This document shows positions 21,638-33,422 of a stretch of DNA of 64,000 bases, in pieces. The position numbers and the translations under genes were made by a program. How positions within the stretch are numbered: position 1 is the first letter of the stretch; each line of letters begins with the position of its first letter. Under the pieces are notes generated by a model. The model worked only from the letters and a program-made list of their open reading frames with translations. It had not been told where the DNA came from and did not search any database. This DNA is from Massospora cicadina (taxonomy: Eukaryota > Entomophthoromycota > Entomophthoromycetes > Entomophthorales > Entomophthoraceae), in contig JAKSZP010010642.1 of the NCBI GenBank assembly GCA_022478985.1, positions 62,001-126,000 on the forward strand. Reading direction: 5' to 3'.

Positions 21638-23537
21638 TTATCTTTTTTAGCACTAGTGGCGCCTAACCCAAAAGGGGGAGCTGCTCTGCATCTTTATTTT
21701 CAAATGGGCAAAACAAAGGAATTATTAGAAATAAAAAAACCCTAATAAGGCACCTCAACTAACAGCCTAGGAAGCCATATCAGAAGGCGAGGAAGCTTTT
21801 GTCCAGCGCCCGCTTTAGCTGGCAGACCATGGCGGACAGCATTGGGGTGGTAGCATCAGCGACATGAGGCATAAGGAGATATGGTTGTGGGTTTTCTTCG
21901 TTTATGAGGCCAGCGGTGTCCACTGCCTCAACGTATTGAGCAAGTTGATTCTCAGCAAAGGTGATGAGACACAGCACACAAGTGAAAGACTTTATGCACC
22001 GGCGGCTTTTAAGATAATTGGTGTTAAAAAGAGAAGCTTTTGCTGCATCAATGCAAGCATGGCTCATGACAAAAGCAAGCTCTTCAATTTCATATTTTGC
22101 ATCTTCGAAATAATGGGGAAAATTGGGGATAGTAATACACTCAACAAGGGGCTCCATCGCCCCATGAATTTTCTAAAGAAGTAGAGTGTTGGCAGGGGCA
22201 GATGCAGCCTCAACTTCCATTTTATTAATATGTTTGTAAATTGTAAAACCATTTTAAGGGCGAAAGCAGCAGGGCCATGATTAGTAGGATCAATGAAAAA
22301 TTTCCCTGAAAGCAAAATCTGGCTTGACATAATACAGCCATTTGTCCTCATCAATCCAATCAAGAGCCTCAAATGGATCGGATTCAGCCAGCACTGGGCC
22401 AGCCACTGGAATTGGGGCAGTGGCAGGAGCTTATTGGCCATGTGCCATTGACCATGACAGCTCAGCTGAAACTGAGTCAGACATTAATTCAGGATTCCAT
22501 AATCCAGATAAATTGTTAGAATTTTAAAAGTTTTTTGATTGGCTGCTGACTTGGAAGTTGCGCCAGAATTATTTGAGGTGGGGGCTGGAGGATTGAGCCC
22601 CATCTAAAATAATTGAGCCTAACTGGCCGCTGACCTGACGCTGGAGGGAGGAGCAGCAGAAGCGGTGGAGGTGAAAGCCATAGGGCACTTGCACTTTGAG
22701 TAATCAAGATTGAAGCATAAGGGGCAAATGGTGAGGCCGTTATTGACTTGTGCCCAAAATGGGTGATCAAGGGCGAATCTGATCACCGTGTGAGGGGAAA
22801 TCATGAGGTGGGTGTCATGATGAAATGGGCGGATCATTGCAAAGGTGCACAGCCCTGCCAAACAATCCACTCCATTTAAAACCATGAATTGCAACATGAG
22901 GTCTGCGCCATAAATGGCCAAACCCTCCATGAGCTCATGGCGGAGGCGTTTGGGGGAAAGGTTGAAAGGCAGCCTGGAAAACTGGACCACAAAAGTGGCC
23001 TCATATGGGAGCTAGGTTCGAACGGTTGGGAGGGGAATTTTTTATAAATTAATTGTAGCTTAGATGCTGCATCTTCATCAGCCTCAGAATGAAAAAAAGG
23101 TCAAAATGCCCCTTAAAAGGGCGAAAACAATGAGGCTGGTGGGTTTAAACACCATTATGGCCATCTCAATGATGGCTGCACTTGCATATTGAAAAAGGTT
23201 CCCAGATTTGACCTGGAGGTCAAAATGCAAATTGCTCTGTGGGAGCACCAAAGGGCTCGGGAGCACCGCCTGAGAGCTTGTGATGTAGTGGGCAAGTCCT
23301 GAGGAGGGACATAATGCCCAGTAGCGTTGAGAGGGCTAGCAGATCCATCCTGGGCGCGCTTCAGCTGTGGCCAAAAGACTCCAGATGTCAGTGCACCACC
23401 ACCACAAGCTGGGGCATCAGGCGTTGATGGCATTAACATTGGTAGGCTCTGGCTCAATTGAGCAGTCATCTTTGTATTTTTTTGAAAAAAATCTAAAACT
23501 TGGCTTTGATTTAGTTATCAAAGCGAAAGAGAGATAG
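21638..23537 (-). mobile_element. K1: non-LTR-like retroposon, 1.9 kb, inserted in the RT of D
   Basis: The insert is flanked by a perfect 12-bp duplication GGAACCTAAACA (21626-21637 and 23538-23549), and D's RT reads on either side. In its own orientation it starts near 23537, has an ATG at 23469 and ends with CACTAGTGCTAAAAAAG (about 21644-21660). The same tail closes a shorter copy at 38594-39129 that lacks the 5' part. There are no LTRs and no terminal inverted repeats. Long variable duplications, an A-rich 3' tail and 5' truncation are the marks of LINE-type target-primed insertion. Neither RT nor endonuclease is encoded in it. Confidence 0.8.
21780..23469 (-). pseudogene. K1 gag-like ORF of unknown function
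   Basis: The frame starts MTAQLSQSLPMLMPSTPDA at 23469 and can be followed with frameshifts to about 21780. A central open part (22990-22619) has FSRLPFNLSPKRLRHELMEG, a histidine-rich segment and a Cys/His cluster, FWAQVNNGLTICPLCFNLD followed by SKCKCP, which looks like a zinc-binding motif. The C-terminal part (YEIEELAFVMSHACIDAAK, VADATTPMLSAMV) is conserved in the copy at 38594. The K2 copy at 47600-49300 keeps the same order (INNGCTICP...). I do not recognise the family. A nucleic-acid-binding ORF1 or gag role is inference from the zinc-like motif and element context. Confidence 0.6.
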
Positions 23538-23549
23538 GGAACCTAAACA

Positions 23550-25026
23550 ATGTCACAGTACCAGATTTACATCCCATCTCCCCTGACTCACAGATTGCAC
23601 GTTATGTGGAGAAGGCAAAAGTCTTTTCCAAACTAGATTTCTTGAACTCATTCAATTAGATCTGGATTAAGAAGGTCCAGGAGTGGCTAACCGCATTCCA
23701 TACCAAAAAGGAATCTTCCAATTTCAGGTTATTCCCTTCAGGCTTAAGAAGCCCCTACTATCTTTCAACGCTGTATTAATGCAGCTTTGTGGGACCTGCT
23801 GAGGGTTATGCATTATTGCTTACATGGATGATACTATGGTGTTTTCCCCTGATCAGGAGTCCCATTCAGTACACCTTCAGTAATTGGTGGAGAGGTTAAA
23901 GGCAGACAGACTTACGCTTTTAATTAGTAAATGTGAATTCTTTTAGGTCTCAGGTCAACTTTCTGGGCAACTTTGTGTTTGATTAAGGACAAATGATAAC
24001 TCCAGACAAGGAATAATAGATATTTGAGTGGACCACTTTAACTTCAGTCAAGGAATTTAGAAGCCTTTTGGGGATGCGTACGTTCCATAAGAAATTCACA
24101 CCAAACCTTTCTGAGTTGGCTACGCCCCTGTATAAGGCAAGTGGAGCTAAAGTGCTCCAGTGGTCCCTTATTTTGCAGGATGTCTTCCAAGCTGTAAAGT
24201 GTACCCTGTTGTCCACGTTCATCCTTCGCCATGTAGATCCTTATAAGAAGTTCATTGTGTAATCTGATGCCTCCAAATTCGCCATAGCGTCTGCCATATT
24301 ACAAGTAGATGAAGATGGAATAGAGCATCCAGTGGGATATTTTTCTTATAAAGATTTCTCTACCTGAGTTAAAGTATGATATCTATGACAAAGAGCTACT
24401 GATAGTGGTTGAGGCGCTGACTTATTAGCGTCATCACTTGCATGGCTCATACCAACCCTTCTTTGTATGTACAGACCACCGTAACTTACTGTATTACCAC
24501 GCACCTCATATCTTGACCCCAAGGTAAACCCGCTAGCATAAGACCCTAGCCCAATTTGTGTTTTCTTGTGAGTTTACCAAGGACAAGGAGAATGGTTTGG
24601 CGGATGCTTTGAGCTGCAACCCTGCACTTGCTCCTGATTCTAAGGAGGTAAAGTTGCATAATACCCACTTGGTAATTCCGCCTGATAATATTGTGTCTCA
24701 ACTTCCCTCCCCCTTGGCCCACGGGCCAAGGCTTGCTCCTCTGGAAAATGCATAGAAATATGGTATAATCAAGAAAGGTAGTCCTTTACCAGCCACTGTC
24801 AGCTGAATACACTATGGTTCTTGCTAAGAGCACGTTGAATAAGGAGGATATTACCAGGGTTTATCACGTGAAGGATGAGATGGTATGTTCTCAGGGGCGC
24901 CTATGGGTTCCCGCTGGACCACCTCACATGGAAATCATCCAGGACCATCATGACGGAATCATTATTGGTCATCCTGGGTTGGTGAAGACTCTGGAGCTAA
25001 TTCGCCACATTTACAATTAGAAGGGG
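23550..25026 (+). pseudogene. Element D: RT, RNase H and N-terminal integrase
   Basis: The RT resumes after K1 with NVTVPDLHPISPDSQIARYVEKAK and VFSKLDF (23550-23645), then AYMDDTMVFSPDQE at about 23820-23860 with the YMDD box intact. RNase H follows: SKFAIASAILQVDEDGIEHPVGYFSY (24270-24350) and FSCEFTKDKENGLADALS (24555-24615). The integrase zinc domain begins at about 24930: IIQDHHDGIIIGHPGLVKTLELIRH. The tryptophan of YNWKG is a TAG stop, one of several G-to-A changes. The frame is cut at 25026 by the A/B block and continues at 44700. Confidence 0.85.
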
Positions 25027-26180
25027 TGTAAAAACATACGTGGAGGCTATAAATAAAATACAACCCTAGCAACCTTTTTACTGAACAGGTTAAGTTTCCT
25101 CATGCACTTCATCGCGTTATATTATAGATTATTGTTCAATAATAGTATGACAACTATTATCTGTAGTTGAATATGAATTCTTATATTTTGGCCCAACGCC
25201 CATCCAGTATTCCCAATTAATTACTTGTGATGTCATACTCATAGGGATTCGTTCCCTTTTTATGTTCAACCTAATCTTCACTGAGATACCCTGGTGACAG
25301 TCTCTTTGATCCAACACACAGTCGGCAGCTATCCCTGATTGTATCTCCTTATTCTCTAGATCCCCGCTCAGATCTTTACTCTTTTCTCTAAGAGCCTTCC
25401 AATTATCGCACACAGCAATAATATCCTTGAGACAGAACAGCACAAAGGAAGCTGATGATAGTTTACTCTTTAAAATATATCACAAATGAATAACTTAAAC
25501 TATATAACTCTGTTTACATAATTACTCCTTTATCATCTGTCTTTATTGTAGTGAACCCTAGGGAATTTATAGTGGGGAATCGGTCATCTAACCCTCAGTT
25601 GATACCTCATCGATGAAATGTCAGCTGTTGCCATTGAATCACCTATCCTCATCTCAGCAGTGATGGTCTTCCCCATCCTGGCTAGGATGCCACCGTTGGA
25701 CAACTTTAAGACCTAAAACGGAAAGAGTTGGAAAACGTGTCCCTATCGTTTTCCTCTTGATCCAAGTGAACCAACCATATTTGGCTAGCGACCTGCTTAG
25801 GTAATGGGACTTATTACCATTAAGGCAAGTCACGCACCAAACAATCAATTTGCTAGTTGCAGGCAGCATCACTCGCCTTACAACTTACTATTAATTACCA
25901 ATCAGTCAGTGATGAAACATGACTAATCCCAAAAGGTACACCTGATAGTTAATCACTATCAGATGCCCCTATTTCATCAGCAACTCTGCTCAATGAGATC
26001 TTAAGTATTCATCCAGATCGATCCCTGACAGATATGACCAGGCGAATATCCCAAGATCCCCCAAATGTATTTACCCCAAAACTTGGGCCAACCAATTTCC
26101 AATTCACTTTTCCTTAGGGATTTTCCCCTAGCGATTCTAGGTGATCTAGCAGGCTGGGAATATGGGCAAAAATCCCAACA
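25027..26180 (-). repeat. LTR subtype 1 (3' LTR of left composite)
   Basis: It begins (minus) TGTTGGGATT and ends ACA at 25027. It matches the LTR at 34591-35738 more closely than its own partner at 33423-34564. Diagnostic shared text includes TTCATCGCGTT, TGATGTCATACTCATAGGGATTC, CAGAACAGCACAAAGGAAGCTGATGATAGTTTAC and GGTTAGATGAC/GTCATCTAACC. A TATAAAT box lies at 25565-25571 on the minus strand. A purine tract (minus, aagaggggaaatg) adjoins its start. Confidence 0.9.
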
Positions 26181-27780
26181 CATTTCCCCTCTTGCCTAGA
26201 TTTCCGGTGAGAAAAGGACTGGGGCATGAGAACACCGCTTTGGACATTTGGTTGAATACTTCATTGGTTCAAGCGGAGTACACTTGTCAATACTCAATGC
26301 TGCTTGGGACAACCTTTCGCATATGGCACTCTTCCTCTTCCTCCTTGCTACTGCCTTCTCAGAGCGCGGTCCCCACAATCTACTGTTGTGTCAGGCTGAT
26401 TGATTTACTCATGACACTATTAGTCCCAGGATCTGGGTTTCCCCCATCAGGATATATGACCCGCTGTTATATTCAAGATTCTTGGTCTGGCGTCCTTGAT
26501 TTCCTGATTTTATCCTCATCCTAGACAGGAGACGCTTGCCGTTGATGTTCATTTCACAGCTCAATTAAGAATACCTATTTTTAATAGCCCTTGTTATTTC
26601 TTTCATAACTCTTGGCTCAAGTCATTCCTAATTCTTCTCTTGGTGAGCTTATCTTTTAATTTTGAGATTTATTTCTCCAAAATTGGAGCTATATGGATTG
26701 TAGAGTGCATAATGTTGGCTTCAATATATTTCTGACATCCCCAATCTCGTCCAGCTCATATGTCAGATTCTGAGTCATGATACCAGCAGCTTCTGAATAA
26801 TTTGTCTGATCAAAACTTCCATCTCTTCCAGTATATGAGTTGGGATGCTCTGTGGAACCTCTTCAATGGTCCTTCTAGGACTCATACTCCTAGTCTGGCG
26901 CCAGCAGCTAGTCCTTCCATCAAATTACTGGAAATGGTAATTAATCCCTCCAAAACCAGGAATGCGATCATTTTGAACAACTCTTAGCCAATTCTTTAAC
27001 TACTGTCAATTCCAGCGTTGGACTTCGAATCTCTTCTGGATTCAGCTCCTTTCTCTGATGTACTGACCATCGTCATATATGATCCAGAGATTATGCCTTT
27101 CGCTCTTGATTGCTCATTTCTTGCTGGGTTGGACCTGCTTCCTGAGTTCCTCTTCCAACTTGGACAATATTAAAACCTGCTGTTCTGGATACCAAGCTCA
27201 CCATCGGTATCAGAATCTACTTTGAGCTCCCCTACACTGAACTCAAAGCCCAAGTCACCAAGACTTTGCCCCTACCGCTGAATCCCTCTGATCTTGATAA
27301 CATCCTGGATTGGGATACCGCCACTTAAGCTCTTTGCTTTTCTGGCCAAGTTCTTCAAAGTTGGTCCATGAAGCTTTCAGCCTTGCCTAGGTTCCACCAC
27401 TCATTCAGTTTTAGCTTCTGAGAAGCCCATAGTCATCACTTGCAGGATGCAATCCACTCCCTGCATGATTATCTCTTCTCTGACGCTTCCCATCGGTATC
27501 TTCTGCTGATGGCATTGATAGGGGGCATGATTTGGCAACCCCCGTCAAACATCCCTTGTTTGCTGCCAGCCCATATGTCCGGTGCTCTTGATGAAGCCCA
27601 TTGTCAGGCGCTCAAGACTAAGTTTCCTGATCCAGTATCATATCAGGATTATTTGGGGTTATTCGCCAATTTCCTAATTTATACTGTTTCTTTCCTCCCC
27701 ACTTTGGGGTTTCGCGATTGGCTTCATCCAACATCTCAATTTCCCTTCCCCTAGTCACTTTTCTCACAGGGCTTTGCATC
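26162..27780 (+). CDS. Open region antisense to pol in left composite, function unknown, broken
   Basis: An ATG 19 bases inside the LTR opens 120 codons on the strand opposite to pol (26162-26524, MGKNPNTFPLLPRFPVRKGLG...). Further open pieces follow at 26802-26987 and 27440-27754 (SLHDYLFSDASHRYLLLMAL, GGMIWQP). The right composite has the same region in the same relation to pol at 41960-43572, with the same protein spelling (MGKNSNT...PRFSVRKGLGHENT; LHDYLISGASHWYLLLMAL). So it belonged to the family before A and B separated. I recognise no domain. It lies between integrase and 3' LTR, where some plant gypsy families are known to carry an extra antisense ORF. Stops divide it now. Confidence 0.5.
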
Positions 27781-28330
27781 CTCTCAAAGAATGTGGTTTT
27801 GTGTAGGTCTAGCCCTCGCTAGCATCTGATCTCACATTAAATTTTGATGGGCTGTTCATTCCTACCGCGATCCATCCTCCCTCCCCCAAGAGGTGACATA
27901 GGCATAATCATCCCCGTATTGAGGATAATTAATAAAAAAACCTCTAAAATTATATTGGTTTTTACTCTATGCGGTTTATAATCTTTTTTCCCAATATTTT
28001 TTATCAATTTTTATTTTTATTCTTCTTTTTTCCAGGGGACTTGACCTTATTTCAGTTCAGCAATCCATCTTTTTATTTTTCTTAAACTGGGTCCTGTGTA
28101 CTTAAACCTGTCAGTTTTCTATGGCTCAGATGTTTTTTTCGGATTTAACCATCTAGATTGGTTCAGAGGTCCTTTTTTGTCTTGACCTAATAATCATAAC
28201 AAGACCAACTCAATGGTTCATTGGTCCTTCAGGAACTTTTTATTTATTCAGCAATCCATCGCTTTAGGTACTTAGCGCGGACTCAATTCAAAACTCTTCC
28301 ATCCAAGAGATTCTTGATAGAATAGGCATC
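27781..28330. other. Non-coding 3' part of left composite
   Basis: AT-rich sequence with no long frame. The minus strand near 28330-28270 holds the worn end of pol, with the same text as NLLGRRVVN...VHAKYL in the right composite at 41410-41460. No chromodomain is seen. Confidence 0.5.
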
Positions 28331-29300
28331 AGTCGCTGTCTAGGCAATCACTTCAAACGGACCTGACCACAACATATATAGTTTTTTCTTCTTCTGAAAC
28401 CATGCATATTGCAATAGGTAACTCTTTCCCTTATTTTATATTCTGCTAAGGCTGGTTGGTTCTTATAGTCCATCGATTTTGCTTGTATCCTTTTCTTCAA
28501 GATTGTATCAAATATTTGCAATTGCATATCAATCAGGATATTAGTCATTTCAAATATTGCTCAGTTTTCATCCCCAACGTAGGTTCCACTACCAAATATA
28601 AAATTGGGCCAACATGGCCTTTCTCCTATATAACAACTCAAAAGGTGTCTTTCCCATCACCGAATGATGACTAATATTGTAGGCAAACTTCACTGAACTC
28701 AGGTACATTCCCTAAGCAGAAGTTCTTCCTGCGATTATCTTCCTCAGCGTCACGGCCAGCATTTCATTCACCCATTCTACCGATCCGTTCATCTATAACC
28801 AGTAAGGTACTGACATGACTCCTCTGATCCCCATTATCTCATTTAATCTTGGGATCACATGAGACGTGAAGTTGGTCCTATTGTCACTAAGTAGGACCTG
28901 CGGTCATCCATGCCAGTATACTACTTGATCCAGGATGAACCTCGCGGTACTGGTAGCATCTACTTTCATTAGGGCCTTTGTCTCAACCCATCTCATCAGA
29001 TGGTCAATGGCAACTATAATGTACTTGACTCCCCCTGTGGTCATTATCAGCGGTCCCATCACATCAATGGACACTGTATGCCAGGCAAATCCAGGCTGGA
29101 CCAGTTGGTATCCAGTTGTATTATTAAGTGGTTTGTGCAGCTGGCACTCCACGCAACAAGCTAAATAATCTTTGACATCATAGTTGATGGATTCTAGTAA
29201 TAGTACTGGCAAATATGGTTGTTTTTTTCTCAAGCCTCCATGCCTAATAACCTTGTGAGCTACTTGCACTATAGCTGCTCATTCTGATGGCTTTGGGAAG
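28331..29300 (-). pseudogene. Left composite: integrase
   Basis: The open stretch 29269-28904 carries the zinc domain end (VIRHGGL...LACCVECQLHKP) and the catalytic core AWHTVSIDVMGPLIMTTGGVKYIIVAIDHL, which keeps the first aspartate (SID) that the right composite has changed to SIE. Beyond 28904 the frames contain the second block (TNFTSHVIP...) and the NGSVEWVNEML-like third block near 28760 in which the glutamate can be read. GPY is not recognisable. The enzyme would insert the cDNA; this gene is split by several stops. Confidence 0.8.
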
Positions 29301-30165
29301 TTACCGGTTCCTGTTGATTGTCTTAAATACTTGTCAATCCATGTCTCAGTGTTTTCCATCATTTTCCGAAGTGCACCTTGGATTTCTTGGGGCTTGTCCC
29401 CAATTTTTCCGTCGACCATTATCTGGTATAGCTCATTACCTGTGGGTATATCATCTGGACCATTGGTAACCGCGATAAGCCATCTGTGTTCTGGTGAGAA
29501 GCCCCCACTTGGTGGACAATCTCATAAGCATAAGCCTTTAGCTTAAGTGCCCATCGGGCCAGTTGTCCTTCTGGTTCTCTCAAATTGTGGAGCTAATGAA
29601 ACGAGGAGTGGTCCATTACCACCTTAAAGTGCGTTCCATGGATGTACACCCAAAACGGTTTGCATACATAAATGACTGCAAGACATTCCCACTCAGTCAT
29701 GGTGTTGTTCCTCTCAGCGGCTGAGAGTGTTCAGCTTACATATGCTACCAGATATTCATCCCCAAGTTCGTCTACTTGGCTTAGTATGGCGCCAATTGCC
29801 ATTAATGAAGCATTGGTTTGAATAATAAACTCCCAAACAAAATTTGGATATTAGAAAGGGTGAATCTATTAAATACCATCATATCTCATCGAAGGAGTCT
29901 TGGGACTCTTCATTCCATACAAATTTTTTTGGATACTTCATTAAATGGAATAATGTCTCAGCTATTTGGGAGAAGTCCCAAATAAATCTTTGATAGTATC
30001 CAACCATCCCAAGGAACACTTGGATGTCTCAGACACTCTTCAGTACAGCCATCCGTTCTATGGCTTCTATCTTCTGGGTTTGCAGCTGTAATCCACTGGA
30101 GTTGATTAGTGATCCCAGATATTTCAACTCTTTCTTAAAGAAGTGGCACTTCCCCGGCTTAATCT
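29301..30165 (-). pseudogene. Left composite: RNase H and RT thumb
   Basis: The minus frames contain FQTNASLMAIGAILSQVDELGDEYLVAYVS-like text at 29830-29730, TEWECLAVI at 29690, and VVMDHSSFH.LHNLREPEGQLARWALKLKAYAYEIVHQVG at 29620-29500. These are the successive RNase H blocks. YLGSLINSSGLQLQTQKIEAIERMAVLKSV at 30120-30020 is the RT thumb. Stops interrupt each part. Confidence 0.75.
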
Positions 30166-30760
30166 TCAGGTTAGCCATGGATAGTCACTTGAATACTTCT
30201 TCCAAGTGGTGTAGATAATCATATACGTCCTACTGAACACGTTTATATCATACAGATATACCAGAACACATGACAACTTCAATTCAATCAATAACTCATA
30301 CATGGCCCTCTGAAACGTTGCAGGCGCATTACATAGACCCTGGGGCATCCTCATCAGTTGGTATAGCCCCTGCACGGTAATAATTGCGCATTTCTCTTGA
30401 TCTTCTTTTAGCAAGGTGATCGTCCAATATCCTGAGATCAGATCAATCATGGAGAAATAATTCGCTTCTACCAATTGATCTAGAGCATTGTCAATCCTCA
30501 ATAGAGGATACAAATCCTTCTTCATAATTTTATTCAGCTTTTGGTAGTCAATCACCACCAGTTGGAGCCATCCTTTTTCTTCACAATCAGAATGGGACTC
30601 ACCCAGGGACTTGACGATGGAGCTAGAAGCCCATGATTCACTAGTTTGCTGATTTAATCCTCCACTACTGCTTTGGCAGCTTTCAATCATTGGATTAGCC
30701 TCATCCTGATTGGCAAATTTTCCTGGTGTCAACCTTATGGATCACATCTCGTGCACGTCC
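30166..30760 (-). pseudogene. Left composite: reverse transcriptase palm
   Basis: A 188-codon open stretch (30732-30166) carries VVIDYQKLNKIMKKDLYPL, FSMIDLISGYWTITLLKEDQ, CAIITVQGLYQLMRMPQGLC and NAPATFQRAMYELLIE, then SCVLVYLYDINVFSRT. These are RT blocks 2 to 5. The catalytic YLDD has become YLYD. It is the longest intact RT stretch of this family here. The site at 30565-30578 corresponds to the point where a K copy is inserted in the right composite, and is uninterrupted here. Confidence 0.85.
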
Positions 30761-32130
30761 CAAATCATGGTTGTCCTGAGCGAACACTTCCCAATACTTT
30801 TTGAATAGTTCAAGCACTTCTTATTGCTGGCCTTCTGTCACATCAGAGAGTTGCTCTCAATCAACCAATAGGTTGATACTCTTTTTACCCCAGCCAGTAA
30901 TCCCATCTCATCAAGATTACCAAAATCATGGAATCTCCTCAATTTGGCCATTGGGATTAGATGAACAAACTTGTTGTTCTGATTCTTCCTGATCTTCATC
31001 AGTTTTTCATGTCAAATTCGCCAGGAGAACTCAAATTTCTCCATGGCCCAGCATTATTATCCCAGGAGCCACCCATGGCTCCACTCTGGACTTCTTCCAG
31101 GGGCTTCTGACCTGCTCATACAACAGCTCAGGTATCTCCAATGTCAATTCCATGTCAACTATCATCTGCAATCCTGGTGTTATGGTCATCTCATTCTTGA
31201 TCCTCAGTGGAATTCCCCGGTTCTCTAGGATTTCCGCTGGCATTTCACATCACTTTCTACCAAATAATTGGTACCTAATAAGGACAATTCCATCATTGTA
31301 TATTAGATTGATGAAGTTGTTTCTCCAATTTAGTGGAGCATCACCATCCTTCTGATATAACAATGATAACGTCTGACCCAATATGGTCAATGTATCATCC
31401 TCAAAGTTACATATAACTCCGTATTTTTGTAGAAACTATGGTCCAATCAGAATGTCATAGTTTTGGTTGGCCAAAACTATTACTGGCGCAGATACCACCA
31501 ACGGCCCAAATCATAGGGGCAATGCGCTATATGCTCCACAGGAGATGGTGGTGTTCAGCCCATCTGTCCTGTATTCTTTCTTATGTTCCAAGTCCAGCGA
31601 GATCTTCATCCTCTTTACCAGCTTGGTTGAGACTATATTGATGGGTACTCCACTGTTGACAATTGCCCTCACCCATACTCAATTCACTTGTATATCTATA
31701 TATGTACACTTGGAGTATTGCAGTATAGTGTTTACTGAGTGAATAAGGACTTTAGAAGCTGAATCTAGGGTGTGAATAATTTACACCAATAAATCAGGAA
31801 ATGATTCCTTTATCACGCTGAGGGGGATCGACAAATTTCCCTCATCTAAACGGACTTCATATAATTCTTCAGGATTCTCGGTGGTTTGAATCTTGTCTGC
31901 CAGTTGTCAAGCATATGGACGGGCAACTTCCCTTAATTTCTCAGGGGTCGATTCTCTTCGCTCTACTCTGGTCATGGCATTTACATCCAAATTGACCACT
32001 TGATACAGCTGATCCTGCTTATCATCCACAAACAGATCACTGTTATGAATTTCCTCAGTCATGATGTCAGGAAGAACAGGCTTCTCCGCAGCTCTAGACT
32101 GTTCCCCATCTAGGCTGAAGGCCCTTTTCC
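30761..32130 (-). pseudogene. Left composite: protease and linker
   Basis: The minus strand reads VRAIVNSGVPINIVSTKLVKRMKISLDLEHKKEYRTDG at about 31670-31560. This is the protease active-site region, with DSG changed to NSG. The same change is present in the right composite. Further down, 31243-31031 (MPAEILENRGIPLRIKNEMTITPG) is linker conserved in both. The mirrored plus-strand frames at 31438-31742 are only shadows of this region. The stretch lies in the tract that is about 97 percent identical between the composites. Confidence 0.75.
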
Positions 32131-33402
32131 TGATTCCTTGGTGGCTGCTGACTCTTTGGCCTGGACCACGTCGATCTGATCCTTCAGCTTCTTAAAGTGC
32201 ACGGCGAAATGTCTTTTCCCACCACATTGGTATAAGACCTTTTCTTCTTGTTCAACTGTCTGAATTCTTCAGGCTTATTTCCTGGAACGGTTTGATTTGT
32301 TGTCTCTTTAGCTCCTTCATCCCCCTTTTGTGGGATTTGGATTGTGTACTGGATTAAATTTGAAGCTTCTATTTGGGGCATCAAACTTCGCTCCCAAAAT
32401 CTAAAATTATCTACCATTTGCGAGGTAGTGATTTCCATTGTGAACATGGAAGACATCATGTGGTGCAATTCACAATAGGGCCAAAGGGCCATTTGTAAGG
32501 CGATTCTGGAATTTGAGTCATCCATTACCTTTGCTCCAAAAGGATTTTTGACTCCTGGTAGAACCAATCTTCAAAGCATGCTAAAGACTTAGCTCTATGA
32601 AACTGGAAAGTCATAAAAACCTGTTTGTGCTTTGACATGCGCGTCAGACTCCCAAACTCTTTCATGATGGTCACCTTTGTCTCAGCATACGACCACTGTC
32701 CCCCTCCAGTTGAGGTAACACTAAGTTCTGATGGTCGGTGTCTAGGCAATTCATGACTGTCAACGCCTTTTGACAATCACCGTAGCCATACATGGTCATA
32801 TTGAACAGTCAGAAAAATGCTGTGGCATTATCCTGATGGAATGTTGTCAATTTTGGTGTTGCCTTAAATTCCTCCAAGTTACCTCTAGCTGATTCTCTAG
32901 GTTTGGACACTTGGTTCACTGGGGAGTGACTTTGGGCATCTTCTGCAAAATTGTAGCAAAAGTGGGCAGCATGTTTCTTGGGGTAATTGACTTCCTAATT
33001 ATTGTATGAGGGCTTCTTTCTTCGGCATTGTTTGTCACAATTGGCTCACAATCACATTTGTGAGATCTAAGTTCTTGACCTGTTTGATCAGTCGCTCTAT
33101 ATCAGTGCTGAAATTCTCAAATGAACGCGATCTGCTTCTCACTCTGATTTCAGAAATAAGACCTCTTAAATTAGGTACCCTTCTCTCTTCTTTAACGAAA
33201 TTACTTTCCAAAGTAACTCGTTCCCAAAACTTGCAACATTATTGATCCCTTCCTCCATCTTGGCGACTCATTCTTCCAAGGCTGCGAATTCCTGATGATC
33301 CGCAGAGTTTAGGCATTCTGATTTATGGTGGCTAACTTCATCCATAGTTTTTTAAATCCTTCTTTATGTGGCATCCTTATAGGTTCTTCTATACAACTAT
33401 AC
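32131..33402 (-). pseudogene. Left composite: gag
   Basis: Open pieces at 32776-32525 and 32567-32184 include GGGQWSYAETKVTIMKEFG, HRAKSLACFEDWFYQESKILLEQR and MALWPYCELHHMMSSMFTMEITTSQMVDNFRFW, a capsid-like helical region. A nucleocapsid piece with CGGKRHFAVHF lies at about 32225-32185; only part of the CCHC pattern survives. The upstream third of gag (33400-32800) is in broken frames. It differs from the right composite more than the protease does. Confidence 0.7.
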
Positions 33403-33419
33403 CCCTGTAGTAAGCACCA
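33403..33419 (-). other. Primer-binding site of left composite
   Basis: Minus strand TGGTGCTTACTACAGGG, three bases inside the LTR end (TTTTACA at 33423). Confidence 0.85.
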
Positions 33420-33422
33420 ATT

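Noticed and set aside
31438..31742. Plus-strand open frames that reappear on the minus strand at 37415-37719
   Set aside because: They are antisense to the protease-linker region and appear in both composites only because this tract is nearly identical. They carry no independent motif.
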